Below, in pieces: positions 22,540-34,939 of a DNA stretch of 64,000 nt. Location: the NCBI RefSeq assembly GCF_000203815.1, contig NW_004457735.1:2356001-2420000 (forward strand). The letters are read 5' to 3'. Each line of letters opens with the position of its first letter. The first letter of the stretch is position 1. A program made the translations under genes and the position numbers. Under the pieces are notes generated by a model that had not been told where the DNA came from, did not search any database, and saw only the letters and a list, made by a program, of their open reading frames with translations. Origin of the DNA: Cavenderia fasciculata (taxonomy: Eukaryota; Evosea; Eumycetozoa; Acytosteliales; Cavenderiaceae).

Positions 22540-24728
22540 ATTAATGTCCACGTGATCTAATCTATCAAGAAATGATATGATGATTTGATACTATAAACCA
22601 AACCTGTGTCAGAAACGAGGTAGTGCACTACCTCTACTCTTGTTGTTGTTGTTGTTATCGCAGGCTGTTTGTTCGCGCGCGTCAAGACTCCACCAACTAC
22701 TACGATCGTCAACTTTGAGAAACGCCAGAAACTCTCTTCTCTCTATCTAATCTACTCTACAACTATAGTTAAACGCTATAATAATAATATATTAATTAAA
22801 ACAATAATTAATATTTTAAATTAATTAATGTACGATTGATGATGATGATGATGATGATGATGAATGGATTGGAGTGTTGTTTGTTGGTTGGTTGGTGGGT
22901 GGGTGTTTGTTGGTAGGTAGGTTTGATGGGTGATTGGTTGGTTGGACAACCCAAGATAGTAGTCGTACTTTAGTGGGAGGAGGGTAGTTGTATGATATTG
23001 AATGATAATAATGTGGTTGGGATCAATATCTCTTTGCTCTCTTGTCTGTTATCCTTAAATGCCTATATCGCAGTGAGCCTCGATGATATTATAATATATA
23101 TATATATATATATACTGTTGTTTATCTAGTGGTTCGAAGAGGAGGGGATAGTGGTGCAAGCTTGCATGCAGACAAGTATAACAGGGAAAAGATAGATAGA
23201 TTCTTGTCCTCCTCAAACCAAAAAGTTAAAAACATGTGCACCTTTTAATAAAATTAACTTTTTTTGTTTTTGCTCCCCCCCTCCTTTTGAGGTTTGCGGT
23301 TGGAGGTTTGTGCAAAAGTTATCTAAGTTTTTGTTTGTTGTTTGTTTGTTTGGTTCGTTTGTTCATTCATTCATATTCATTCATCGATCAATGAAGATAT
23401 GGCTAGGTGAGGTGATTCCAACCCAACCCAACCCAACCCATTGATAGACTACTAAATGCTACTGTTGCTGTTGCTGTGTCACTTTAGTTTGACTTTTGTA
23501 GAGTAGTGTTAAACTTAACTCCCTCCTCCTCCTCCTCTTCATACACTACTCTACTACTCTACTACTACTTTTAGATTTCTGCTGCAAAGAAAGAAAGAAA
23601 GAAAGAAAGAGAGATAATGTTTTTTAAAACAACTTACCAAGCTTAAAATTAGAATAATAATAGTGATGATGGCTGTGGGTGTTGATGTCATAGAGAGAAT
23701 GAATGGAATACAAGTAATTACTATTCCTTTAAACCTAGCTAGAGAGAGAGAGGACGAGAGAAAAAAAAAAAGGAGGATGTAATAATAATAATAATAATTT
23801 ATTTAATATGATTGTTGTGTCAACATCATCATCATCAACAAAAAGCGAGGAGTACAAAATCAATTTCCATGCATGCGTGTGCACTACTGTAGGATATGCG
23901 GAGAAGGAGCCTTTTAGCAGCCAGCATTATATAAATACCAACATCCTCAGAATAATCAACACATCACCACAGACAGCAACCAAACAACCAAACAAACAAA
24001 CAGCAGAAGAGGAGAAGAAAGAAGAAGAAGAAGAAGAAGAGGAGGAGAGGATGAAAAAGAAACAACAATACGATTTACCTAATTGATTAATTTAATTTAA
24101 TTGATTGATTGATAATCAGCATAGATGGTGAATGGGTGGATGCGTGGGTAACGAGTGTCAGCCAGACTGTTACCAAAATTTCCCTTTCCCCCCCCTAACC
24201 CTTACACCCCCTCACCCTAACCCGACTGAACTGAACTGACTGATCAGTGTTATCATCGAATGATAATTTTAGAGTGGGTCGATTGATTAATGAATAGAAT
24301 GAATGTGGATTGATATTAGAGAGAAGTTTCTTACACGCGTCTGAAAGACTTTTATATAAACAGGAATATTAATGTATCACGAATAAACTATACTCTATTA
24401 TTATTATTATTATTATTTATTATCTATCTTGTTTCTAATGGAAATCAGATGACTTGTTCCAAGTTCCCCAAGTTTCCAGTTTTTTGAGGAGACTCTCTCA
24501 CTCTTTCGGAACTGGGCTCAAGCTCGAAAGTGAAAAAAAAAAAAGATGAATCTTTCGCAAGAGATTTCTCTCATCTCACTGCTGCTTTTGATACTGTAAT
24601 ATCCAAAAGTGACCTTTCATTATACATATTGTAGTTTTCATCTTCTCTCTATTATCTCTTTCATTTATTTTAATTTCAACCTAAAGAGTCGTAGTTAGTA
24701 GTTAGTAGGAGTAAACAAACAAACAAAG
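22540..24728. promoter_or_regulatory. Divergent 2.2 kb region between the PKA-like kinase and strumpellin
   Basis: No gene supported. It contains (GAT)n at 22840-22863, a G/T-rich tract at 22870-22945, an (AT)n run at 23093-23115, an AACCC-type run near 23423-23440, (GAAA)n at 23588-23610 and a GA/GAA tract at 24005-24050. The open frame at 23808-24086 is mostly low-complexity Glu/Lys, with no splice partner. A region this long is consistent with a developmentally controlled gene on one side; this is inference. Confidence 0.5.
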
Positions 24729-27700
24729 ATGGTTAAAGATTTCTTAGCAGAGGGAAGTCAAGCAGGTCAAACTTTGCTTAGACTTGTCAGTCGTGGTAAT
24801 GCCATCATAGCAGAGTTGTTGCGTTTGAGTGCTCACATCCCATCGGTATTCAAACTCGACGATAGAAATGAAGCAAGAAAGTATCAAGACATTCTCATGG
24901 ACTTTAAATATCTCTCCAATCCAGATTACTTTGAAGCAAAGATTGAAGATAATAGAGTATGTCTTACACAGACACACAACATATCACTGAATAGCTAGTT
25001 AGCTAGTGTATATACTTATATATATATATCTCTACACTCTTATTTAGGAATTAGTTGATTTAGAAGCAGAATTTAGAGAGAATCATATTGATATATTGGT
25101 TAGATTCTATCATTTATTCGAAAGTGTCTACAAGTACATTAAAGATTTAGAGAAATATCTTATCGATGTTGAAAAAGGTTTCTATATTCATCTTACTGTT
25201 GAAGTATGTATACAAATAATATATATGACATAGACAACATGTGCATAGACTTATTTAATAATCATTGATTTTAGGGAATTTTAATGAATGGAGATGGAAA
25301 ACAATTAGTATCCGAAGCTATTTATTTATATGGTGTCATGTTGATATTGATGGATAATCTTATTGAAGGACCTGTTCGTGAACGTATGCTTATTTCATAT
25401 ATGCGTAACAAGGGTCCAGTTGATTTACCATTCATCGATGATGTATGCAAACTTTTCAAGAGCACTGGGTATCTCCCCACCAACCCAAAGAGACCAGCCA
25501 ACTATCCAGAAGAGTACTTTGCTCGTATTCCCATCCCACAAACCGTTTTATCAATGGTTGTCGGTCGTTTAACATCCGATGATATCTACAATGGTACACA
25601 ATCATTCCCATTGCCAGATCATCGTAGTGTTGCTCTATCAACCCAAGCTTGTATGCTCTATGTTATTCTTTATTTTACTCCTGATGTTTTACAAAACAAA
25701 ATGGTATGTAAACTTGAAGCATTAACATGTTAATGATCATCAACCTAACCTCTTCTTTCTTTCTACTATATAGTCAACAATGAGAGAAATTGTAGATAAA
25801 TATTTCCCAGACAATTGGGTGATTGCATACTTTTTAGGGTTTACAGTTGATTTATCGGTTGTATGGGAACCATACAGAGCAGCCAAGACTGCTTTGGCCA
25901 ACACGACCACTCCCCAAAACATTACCTATCAACAACAAAAGTTTTGGAAGGATGTTGATATTTTAAATAGACAAGTTCAATCACTTCTTGTCGAGGGTTT
26001 ATTGGTTGAAGAATATATTATGGATAACATTTCAAAGATTATTGGTACAATTCGTTCTTGTAATGTTACAATTAGATGGTTAATGTTACGTATGTATTTA
26101 AAAAAAAAAAAAACAATATATTATATATTTGTATTTATTTATTTATTTTTCCTTTTTTTTTTAGATACTAATGCAAGTACAAAGAAATTAAGAGATTTAG
26201 TATCAAATGGATCACAAGATGAAGTTTTACAATTATTATTAAATACAGCACAATTGGAATTTGTTTTCAAGAATATATTCCAGTCGTTGCTCGACACTAA
26301 ACAAACTAGATGGGAAGAGAATAAGAAATTGGCAAGCGAGAGTATGAACGAATTGGCAGAGTATTTCTCTGGTGAAAAGGCATTGACCCGTGTCAAAAAG
26401 AATGAAAATCTACAGAAATGGTTTGGTGAAATCTCGGCCAAAGTCAACTCTCTCGACTATGAAGACAACACTAGTACTGGTAGAAAGATTCAACAACTCA
26501 GTCTTGCACTCGAAGAGGTTGAACAATTCCAAGAAATCGATTCATCCATCCAAGTACGTCAGTTCCTCGTCGAAACCCGTTCCTTTTTGACAAAGATGAT
26601 CAAGATTGTCAACATCAAGGAAGAAGTGTTGGTCAACCTCTCGGTTTGTGCCGATATTTCATATGCATGGGACATTATCAACAACTATGTCGAGCAGATG
26701 CAAAGAGGTATCAAGTCGGATCCAAAGTGTGTGCTCAAGCTCCGTGCCACTTTCCTAAAGTTGGTATCGATTCTCGATCTTCCACTTGTTCGTATCTCCC
26801 AATGTGCCTCACCAGATCTTCTATCCGTCTCAGAATACTACTCAAGTGAATTGGTTGGTTATGTAAGAAAGGTATTGGAAATTGTTCCAAAATCAATGTT
26901 TATCATCTTGAAACAAATCATTGATATGCAAACAAATTCAATTCAAGAATTACCAACTAAAGTTGAAAAAGAAAGATTAAGAGAGTAAGTTGAAAACAAA
27001 AACAAAAAAGAAAAAAAAGAAAAAAGAAAACAAAAATTAATTACTTTCTTTTATTTTATTTTATTTTATAGTTTTGCACAATTAGATCAAAGATATGAAT
27101 TAGCAAAAGCAACCAATTCAGTTTCAGTATTTACAGAAGGTATTTTAGCAATGGAAACCACTTTGGTAGGTGTGATTGAAGTTGATCCCAAACAATTGTT
27201 GGAAGATGGTATTCGTAAAGAGTTGGTATTACAAATTTCAATGGCAATGGACAAGACATTGGTATTTAGAAATCAAAAGAATTCAAACGATGAGTTACAA
27301 TTGAGACTCAAGGAATTGGCCAACATTTTAGATGGTTTCCGTAGATCCTTCCAATACATTCAAGACTATGTCAACATTCCAGGTCTTCGTATTTGGCAAG
27401 AGGAATTCTCACGTATCGTAAACTACTATGTCGAACAGGAATGTAATCAATTCCTCAAGAAAAAGGTATATGACTGGCAATCCAACTATCAATCTGTTGC
27501 CATTCCAATCCCACGTTTCCCAACCGTCGATGCAGCATCAGTCACCATGATTGGTAGATTGGCTCGTGAACTTTTAAATCAAACCTCTTGTCGTACCACT
27601 TTGTACCTCAACCAAATCGGTTGGTTCGAACCTCAAACCAGCAAGGAGTTGGTTGGTATCAACACTTGGTCACTCTTGCAACAATCGGTTGGTATCTTTG

Positions 27701-28640
27701 GTTTGACCGGTCTCGACAAACTCTATTGTTTCATGATGGTCAAGGATCTCCAAGTATTTGTCAATCAAATCCGTCAATTGGTTGAAAAGAGTCTTAAAGG
27801 ATTCATTGCTGAATTTGAAGAATCTCTTCGTCCAACTACCTCTATACCTGATAATATTCAACGTTATCAAACTGCTCTTGATAAAACAAAGGGATTATGT
27901 CCAATTTTCATTGGTATGAAAAAAAACAAAAAGAAACCAAAAACAAATGAATACTTAATAATTCTTTTTTATTTTATTTTATAGATGTATTAACAAAAAT
28001 TGGACAAGTACAATTACTTAGAAGACAAATTTCAAATCAATTAAATTTCCATTGTAAAATAGATAGTAATATGCTTTTCTGTGCATTGGATGTCATGAAC
28101 ACATCGTTGATTAATGATATTCAAGCACATTTCCAAAGACCCGATGTTGCACCATACCCAGGCGAGGACAATACTCTTTTGTTTGATTTGGCTCAATACT
28201 TGGATACTGCTGGTATCAATGACCCATACACCAAGATCTATATCACTACTCTGCCACTGGAAGCATTCCCATGTCTATTGTTCTTGTTTGTTTTGTCACA
28301 GGTCACTCAATTCACCTACAACAGCAAGTTGTGTGTCATGATGGCCAAGAAACAAAAGAACAGCTACGATTGGACACCATTCATCGTTGGTGTCATCACC
28401 ATCCTCAAACAATTCCACTCACTTCACACTCAAAAGTTTTTATCGTTTGTCGGACAATACATCCGTTGCCAACTCAATACCGCCCTCGCCAACCCCAAGG
28501 ACGGCAAGGACGAAGACTACCCAGAAGATGTCATTGGTCTCCTTCGTTTCCTTGACGATTTTTGCAAATATAGTAGTACTCCAAGAAAAATAGTTGAAGG
28601 TTATGTTCCTTCTTACATTTTCGATTATTATAACCAATAA
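24729..28640 (+). CDS. washc5: WASH complex subunit strumpellin (WASHC5)
   Basis: Seven exons: 24729-24956, 25048-25203, 25275-25703, 25774-26089, 26165-26984, 27072-27913 and 27985-28640, all GT-AG with matching phases; 1148 residues against 1159 in human. The match to strumpellin runs end to end: GNAIIAELLRLS, FRENHIDILVRFY, DGKQLVSEAIYLYGVML, RPANYPEEYFARIPI, MREIVDKYFPDNWVI, RWLMLHTNAS, LTRVKKNENLQKWF, VDPKQLLEDGIRKELV, YIQDYVNIPGLRIWQEE, LDFAQYL-type segments and a conserved C-terminus. Strumpellin is a helical scaffold of the five-subunit WASH complex, which drives Arp2/3 actin assembly on endosomes. In Dictyostelium WASH removes V-ATPase from lysosomes before exocytosis. The reading frame is clean over 3.4 kb of coding sequence. 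Confidence 0.97.
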
Positions 28641-28766
28641 AAACTACTCCATACAAATAAATAAAAACTAATAAATTATAATTGAATAAACAAAATTCTA
28701 TTATTATTTCCAAATCATTGAATTCATCAATTTTGATTTATTTATTTATTTAATTATTTTATCTAT

Positions 28767-29609
28767 TTATCTACTTTTTCTCTTTATATCTTCAATTGAT
28801 TGTTCATTCTTTAGACGATATACAGTCATTTCCTTTTCCAAAGCAACAATTTTTTGGTCACACATGGAACGGTCATTATGTCTTTTTTTTTCACAATCGA
28901 TAATCGTTTGTTGATTCATCATATAGTACTCTTTTATTTCCTTTTCCAACTTTTCAATCATATCTTCATACTTTTGACGATCCTTTTTCTTTTCCAATTC
29001 CAAAGCATCGATTCTTTTTTGGTAGATCAAATGGTCCTCTTCACCTTCCTTTTCTGTCTTTTCAATAATTTCTTCATAGATTAGAGTGTTCTTTTTCATT
29101 TCGTTTCCAAAGCATCGATTCTTTGTTGGTGGATCAAATGGTCCTTTTTCTTTTCCAATTCCAAAGCGATAACCTTTTGTTCATACATTTGACTGTTTTC
29201 CTTTTCCTTGCCAAAAGCAAGAAACCATTTTTGGCCCAAAAGAATGTCATCTCCCATTTCCTCTTCCAATTCTACAATCTTTTTTTCAACTTGGCTCTGA
29301 GGAACTTGAAAAAAAGATTGTTGTTTGTTCCAAGTTGTTTTTTTATATCTTTGAGTTGCTGATTGATTGCTATAAGTAGTTGAGACTGTTGTTGTATAAA
29401 TGTTTCATCTCATTGTTGTCTTGTTGTAATCTAATAATCTGTTCTGTATGTTGTTGTTGTCGCTCTTGGTCGTTGATGCCATGAAAAGTGTGCGACACGT
29501 CTTGTTGTTGTTGTTGGCTACCAATATAATTACTTGTTCTACCCTCTAAAAGAATAGATATCGCAATGATCAACAATGCAGATACAAACAATCTTTCAAC
29601 TTTCATCAT
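28767..29609 (-). pseudogene. Coiled-coil protein with N-terminal signal/anchor, broken by several frameshifts
   Basis: The ATG at 29609 opens MMKVERLFVSALLIIAISI, a signal peptide or membrane anchor, followed by Gln-rich sequence. The coiled coil then passes through three frames: QQQSQLLIAINQQLKDIKK (to about 29285), KIVELEEEMGDDILLGQKW (to about 29103) and MKKNTLIYEEIIEKTEKEG through to IEDIKRKSR and a stop at 28767. Shifts lie near 29370-29400, at the A7 run around 29280-29286, and at the A3 run at 29104-29106. Each frame alone has continuous heptads, so the original gene was probably one coiled coil of about 280 residues. Repeats of the type (E/K)xxKVIALE(L/K)EKKKD recur within it. I do not recognise a family. 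Real decay and homopolymer error are both possible. Confidence 0.6.
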
Positions 29610-30110
29610 CGTGTATCTCTATTTGATTGAGTGAATGAATTGGTCATCATTGTAACAGATCTATATTCTTTATTTGGCTGTTTCATTTTAAAAGTTGTAC
29701 TCAAATTTTGGGTTGGAAAAGATCTTATCATAATAATAATAATAAATTATATTAATAATAGACAATGCTCCTCAACCTCCATCCAAGCTCAATCAATTTG
29801 GAATAATAATAAATTATTATTACAACCATGGTGCTATTATGATCATGGACGTCCAAATAAAGAATAGAAACAAAATTACTTTAATTAATTTTGTCGTCAC
29901 TAAGTAGACAAGCTTCGAAAGCATTGAGAGCCAAGACGAGATTTCTAGTATAAGCGGAAAAATGAATAATTCTATTTTTAATAGATCTGTCGTGTATGTA
30001 TAAAAGGAAATATTACCTTCCTTCTCATTAATATCAAACAAATAACAAACAAACAAATACAAACAAATACATTCAATTATATATTATATTTAACAAAGAC
30101 AACAAAAAAG
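29610..30110. promoter_or_regulatory. Divergent promoter region with a TATA-like box before the VAT1-like gene
   Basis: TATAAAAGG at 29999-30007 lies 104 bases before the ATG at 30111, in a position suited to a core promoter. ATA/AAT triplets fill 29730-29760. No coding sequence is seen. Confidence 0.45.
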
Positions 30111-31343
30111 ATGAAGCAAATAGTTATCACTAAAAACGGATCATATGATGTATTAAAGGTAAAGGAATCGGCTGACCCAGTAACAGGTGAGGGTCAAATC
30201 AAGATACAAGTAAAAGCTGCTGGTTTAAACTTTGCTGAAATTATGGCTAGACAAGGACTGTAAGTTGATTTGTAGTATTGGATCATATATATATTTTGTT
30301 ACTGACTCTAAAGTATTGCGTTGCATTTCATTTTAGATACCCAGATGCACCACCACTTCCATGTGTAGTTGGATATGAAGCAGCTGGTATTGTAACAGAG
30401 GTTGGACAAGGTGTTGATAGTGTTAAAGTTGGTGATAGAGTTATTGCTCTTAGTAAATTTGGTGCACACTCTGACACCATGATCATCCCACACTATATGG
30501 CTGTTCCAATGCCAGAACATATGTCGTTTGCTGAAGGTGCTTCGATTCCAGTTAACTTTATCACTGCCTATCATATGTTGTTCAAGGTGGCTCGTGTTCA
30601 ACCAGGTGATAGTGTACTCATTCATATGGCAGCTGGTGGAGTTGGTGTTGCTGCCATCCAACTTTGCAAGACCATCAAAAACGTAACCGTCTATGGAACT
30701 GCCTCTGCTAGCAAACACGACTTTATCAGAGAATTGGGTTGTCATCATCCCATCGATTATAATACCAAAGACTATGTCAAAGAGATTTATGAAATCAATA
30801 AGGATTTACCAGAGGGTAGAAGAGGGATTGATATCATCCTGGACCCACTAGGTGACTCCAAGAAGAGTTATTCACTTTTAAACCCTGCTGTTGGCAGACT
30901 TGTCACATTTGGAGCTTCAAATTTCCTTTCTGGTTCTACAAGATCCATTTTTAATGTTTTAAAGAATTATTTTAAGGTACTGTAAACCAAAACAATACAA
31001 AACAAGACAAAATATTAAACTATATATTATTAATCAATTATTTTCTTTTTTATTTTAGATTGCATCATTTAGTCCATTATCATTAATGAGTGATAACAAG
31101 ATGGTTGCTGGTGTTAATATTGGACACATGTTCCAGCCAGAATCATTATTACATATGTTACAAGAAGAAATGAAAGATATAATGCAGTTGTGGGTAGATG
31201 GTAAAGTTAAAGCTATTGTCTCAAAAGAATTTACATTTGATGATGCAGGTGAAGCTCATCGTTATATGGAAGAAAGAAAGAATATTGGTAAAATTATTTT
31301 GGTTCCAACAACTGCTGATCTTACTCCCACATCATCTCAATAA
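30111..31343 (+). CDS. VAT1-like zinc-independent quinone oxidoreductase (MDR family)
   Basis: Three exons: 30111-30259, 30337-30976 and 31059-31343; 357 residues. It has the medium-chain dehydrogenase/reductase layout: a GroES-like N-terminal domain (AAGLNFAEIMARQGLYPDAP, PCVVGYEAAGIVTEVG, VGDRVIAL), then a Rossmann domain with the NADPH motif AAGGVGVAAIQL and GIDIILDPLG. The catalytic zinc ligands of alcohol dehydrogenases are absent, as in quinone oxidoreductases and VAT-1. The LNFAEIMARQGLYP segment and the C-terminal 'EAHRYMEERKNIGKIIL' fit the VAT1 branch best. It should be a cytosolic NADPH-dependent reductase; its substrate is not known. It converges on the decarboxylase gene with 90 bases between stops. 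Confidence 0.88.
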
Positions 31344-31433
31344 ATAAGAAATATTATTATGTATATTAAATATATAAAACAATAATATTATTGTAGTACA
31401 GTGGGACGTGATTTATTAATATTAATCTTTTGA

Positions 31434-32895
31434 TTAAGAGAAAAAGGCAATCTTTTGTTCAATAGTTTCACCCTTTTTAATTTGTTTGATGGAATCGTAA
31501 GTCTTTCCATCGACACTTTCAACGGCAAAGATGGGTGGAGCAAGTCTGAGATTGTAATGTGAATAGGAAGAGTAGAAATAGGCACCAGAGTCGTGGACCA
31601 TGACATAGTCACCCTTGTTGATGGTTGGAAGGAGACGTTCCTTGACGAGGAGATCAGCAGCAAAACAACATGGGCCAGCAAGATCCATGACCGAAGCACC
31701 GTCCTTGCCGTCTTGGTAGACACCAGTCGAGTCAAATACGGTGACACGGAGCTTCCAGAGTGGGTGTTGGTAGATGGTACGGATGTAGAGGTTGGCACCG
31801 GCATGAACGACGGCAATATCACGACCGCCAGACTTTTTGGCATATTCCACTTGTGAAATAACGACACCGCACTTGGCCCAATATGAACGACCAAATTCAG
31901 AGATCAATGTAAAGGAACCGTCAAAGAGCTCTGGAATACGTTCCTTGAGATGAGTGGAATAGTCGGTAAAGGTTGGCTTGTCTTGTTCAGTGTCAAAGTT
32001 GACCGAGAGACCTCCTCCGACGTTGACGTGTGTGATTTGATTGTTGGTGAGACCGTTGATCTCCTTGACCAACGACATCACCTTGACGACGGCGTCACTG
32101 GTTTGGTACATTTCAAAACCTTGTGAACCGACGTGCAAGTGGACACCACGCATCCAGTTGTATTGTGTATAGTAAGAGATGATTCTTTCACGACTGTCAT
32201 CCAAACCAATACCAAACTTGGAGGTTGGGACACCAGTGCTCAAATCTGCATATTTGCCAGCTTGTACTTGTGGATTGACACGAATACCAATCACCAAAGT
32301 TGATTTCTTCTTTTCATCCAACTTTTCAACGATCTCTACAACTCGATCCATCTCTTGAAAGTTATCAACATTGATTACAACTCCCAAATTAATGGCATAT
32401 TCTAATTCTTGAATGGTTTTAATTGGTGAATCATAAATTATTTTCTATTAAACAAAAAAGGAGGTTGATCAATTAATTAATTAGCGCGATAGTCAGTTGA
32501 CTTGTTTAATATTTATACTTACATCTGGTGTAAAACCAGCCAATTCTGCAATCTTTAATTCTCCAAATGAAGCAACTTCAGCACCTAATCCACTCTTTAT
32601 AGCTTCCTTTAATAAACTCTAAAATAATTAAATGTTATGTTATGTTATGTTAGTGACATGATTATTAATGTTTATGATTGTATTGAATAGGTACCATAAC
32701 AGGGTTTGATTTAACAGCCATTGTTTGAATACCATTGAATCTATCGTTTGATTCCTTTGCCAAAGCTCTAAAGTGATCCAAGTTGTATACCATGATGAGT
32801 GGTTCATCACCAAAGATATTATTCTTGATTGCAAGATTCATTGCATCCTTTTTCCATTGTTTACAATCAACTGATTCTGAATAGGTTGTATCCAT
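31434..32895 (-). CDS. Fold-type III PLP-dependent decarboxylase (diaminopimelate/ornithine decarboxylase family)
   Basis: Three exons: 32895-32695, 32618-32523 and 32444-31434; 435 residues. Motifs of the Orn/DAP/Arg decarboxylase family are present: AVKSNP with the PLP-binding Lys62, ASFGELKIAELAG, HLHVGSQ (about 203-209), VGGGLSVNF (phosphate-binding glycine loop, about 241-249), SEFGRSYW, and a C-terminal DSGAYFYSSYSHYN. Spacing is nearest to DAP decarboxylases. However, the substrate-binding 'CESGD' of those enzymes, and the 'CDGLD' of ornithine decarboxylases, is replaced by CCFAAD (about 349-354). The carboxylate specificity residue Glu is therefore missing and the substrate is uncertain. 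It would remove CO2 from an amino acid in the cytosol. The 5' flank holds the structured-RNA candidate. Confidence 0.88.
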
Positions 32896-33547
32896 TTCTA
32901 TATCTCTCTCTATTTATTTATATATTTATCTACTTTTTATAGATATACAATTGTTAAACCAAAACAAACAAAGAAAGAATCAACACACCCTCTCACCTGA
33001 CCTGATATTTCTCAAAAGTAATTGTAGGGAATTTCGATAAAAAAATTAAATTCGAATACCGACGCGGGTCCCGAGACAGTGATCCCCAGGCAAGCTTTGA
33101 TCGAAAGGTCATGACTGAAGCGAAAAACATTGTGTCAACCCGAGATTGAAAATATCTTGGTATCATAGATACGTAAGTATTTGTTTGAAAGGTTTTTAAA
33201 AAAAAGTATCAACAATAACTATTGATGTACCTTTTTTTATTTTTATTTGTTGTTGTTAAATATTACAATTTTAATGATCGTGTTTTGGATCAATGATTAA
33301 ACATTTGGGTGGGAGGTGAGGAGGCAACTATTATAATAATACGATGACAATATATATATTGGAACGATGATTAAAAAAAAAAATAGAGAGAATTTAAAAT
33401 ATATAGGGGGTGCCCGACGGAGGCTCTCTTTTTCTTTTTCTCTCTCTCTCTGTTGTTGTGTTGTTGTTGTTGTTTTTAGTTGGTTATTATATTTGTTTGT
33501 TATTTGTTGTTTGTTTTTCTTTTCTCTCTTTCTCTATCTCCATTGTT
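32896..33547. other. Intergenic region holding a structured-RNA candidate
   Basis: AT-rich except for the GC-richer block at 33056-33145 (separate entry). Short frames near 33367-33567 are T-rich and not credible as protein. The decarboxylase promoter must lie in the first few hundred bases. Confidence 0.55.
33056..33163. ncRNA. Candidate structured non-coding RNA (unassigned)
   Basis: In an AT-rich spacer, about 108 bases form nested complementary segments: ATACC 33056-33060 with GGTAT 33159-33163; CGGGT 33065-33069 with ACCCG 33138-33142; GACA 33075-33078 with TGTC 33133-33136; GCTT 33094-33097 with AAGC 33118-33121; and TGATC 33098-33102 with GGTCA 33107-33111, closed by a GAAA tetraloop at 33103-33106. 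The block is far richer in G+C than its surroundings and has no open frame. I could not match it to tRNA, snRNA, SRP RNA or the dictyostelid class I RNA motif, and no DUSE element was seen. Strand is undecided; the GNRA loop favours plus. Confidence 0.4.
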
Positions 33548-34939
33548 TTAGTTTGTTTTTGATTTAACCCAATCGACATATTCATCTAAAAGGACTGGCC
33601 AAGCTCCATTCTCATCATAGTTTGAAGTATCTGGTGCAATAACCTTTGCAAATTCAAATACTGAAAGCCATTGATCCATATTTAATCCTCTATATGTTGT
33701 TTGCTAAAAAAATATAATAACAACCATTAGTATTGATTATTTGTTTGATATTTGTGATTGATTCACTTACATGATTTAATAAATAATCTACAAGTTTATC
33801 AGCATGTGGATATTTAAGTGTCAATATAAGTGACATCATACTGCAAGCACTCTCAATTTCCAGAATTTTGTTTTGTGGATTCTCTTTGGCAAACAAGAAT
33901 GCAAATCTATAAATCTCTTTAAAGTTATTTTGATCTTCCAAATCCTTTTTAAAGTTTGGTAAGTATGTTTGTAACTTTTGTAATGAATCGATTCTAAAAA
34001 ATAATATATATATATTAGTAATCAAAATGATTATAACCATTTCCTTTCTTTTTCTTTTTTTAAATTAAATTACCCTAATTTTAATAAACCGGTTGTAAAT
34101 TCCTTTTTAGAAAAGAAACCCATACTTTGAGCATTAAGGTGCCACGCCAATACTAATACAATAACATCTTCAGGTTCAACACCCAAATCTTTACACAATC
34201 TTTCAATACCCTCTGGTCCAATATTTGTTGGATCTTCTGGGTCTGCATACTGATCATAAAATTCTTCTATTCTCTTATTTTTATCTCCTCCATCCTATCA
34301 AAAATTAAATTAAAAAAAAAAAAAAAACAGTTAATATTAATCCTTTAGTAATGTTTAAATTTTATAGCTTCTCGTTGTCGTCGTTGTCGGATTGCTATAA
34401 ATAGAATCTATTCTATTGTCTATTTCTATTAGTATGCATACAGTATTCTTTTGTACCTTTTCATTTGATGACTTTGGTGATGTAGCATTGGTGTTTGATG
34501 TGTTTGGCTTTGATACAGGGTTTGCAGCAGCTGCAGTTGCAGGTGTGGAGGTATATGCAGAGGAAGGTGATGTCGTACTGTCTTTTGTATTGTTATTTTT
34601 ATAAGATGATGATTCTATTGTTACAGTATCTTGACGATGTGATGTTGTTGTCGATGGTGTACTATTTGTTGCTGGTGTTTCGTCTAGTAGTAGTAGTAGT
34701 TATCAACAATAAAAAAAGGTTAGTAATCGAGATTAAAGTTCCTTTCAACTAAAGGTGTTATTGACCATCTCTGTCTATCCGTCTTCCTCCTATTCCTCTT
34801 CCTATTTGTGACGCAACTCAAACTCTTTTCTATAATCTGGAGAATGAGTAATGTGTATTCAATAACTACCTTTAGTTTTACTAGCTTTACCTTTACCATT
34901 TTTCTTTTGTGATTTCGACTTTGATTGTCCTCCTCCCAT
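33548..34939 (-). CDS. DCN1-like neddylation co-factor (DCUN1 domain) with N-myristoylation signal
   Basis: Five exons: 34939-34870, 34683-34457, 34294-34074, 33993-33771 and 33703-33548; 298 residues. The C-terminal 200 residues are the potentiating-neddylation (PONY/DCUN1) domain: IEEFYDQYADPEDPTNIGPEGIERL, VLVLAWHLNAQSMGFFSKKEF, ...FKEIYRFAFLFAKE, and the hallmark SNYDENGAWPVLLDEYVDW. It acts as a scaffold E3 that helps UBC12 load NEDD8 on cullins. The N-terminus is MGGGQSKSKSQKK: Gly2, Ser6 and a basic cluster, a classic myristoylation signal, as in human DCUN1D3 (plasma membrane). A Ser/Thr/Ala-rich linker separates it from the domain. Confidence 0.92.

Noticed and set aside
23808-24086. 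Open frame of 92 codons upstream of strumpellin
   Set aside because: Mostly a GAA/GAG purine tract; no splice partner, no family features.
33050-33165. tRNA gene or class I RNA
   Set aside because: No GGTTCGA box, no cloverleaf length, and no CCTTACAGCAA motif.
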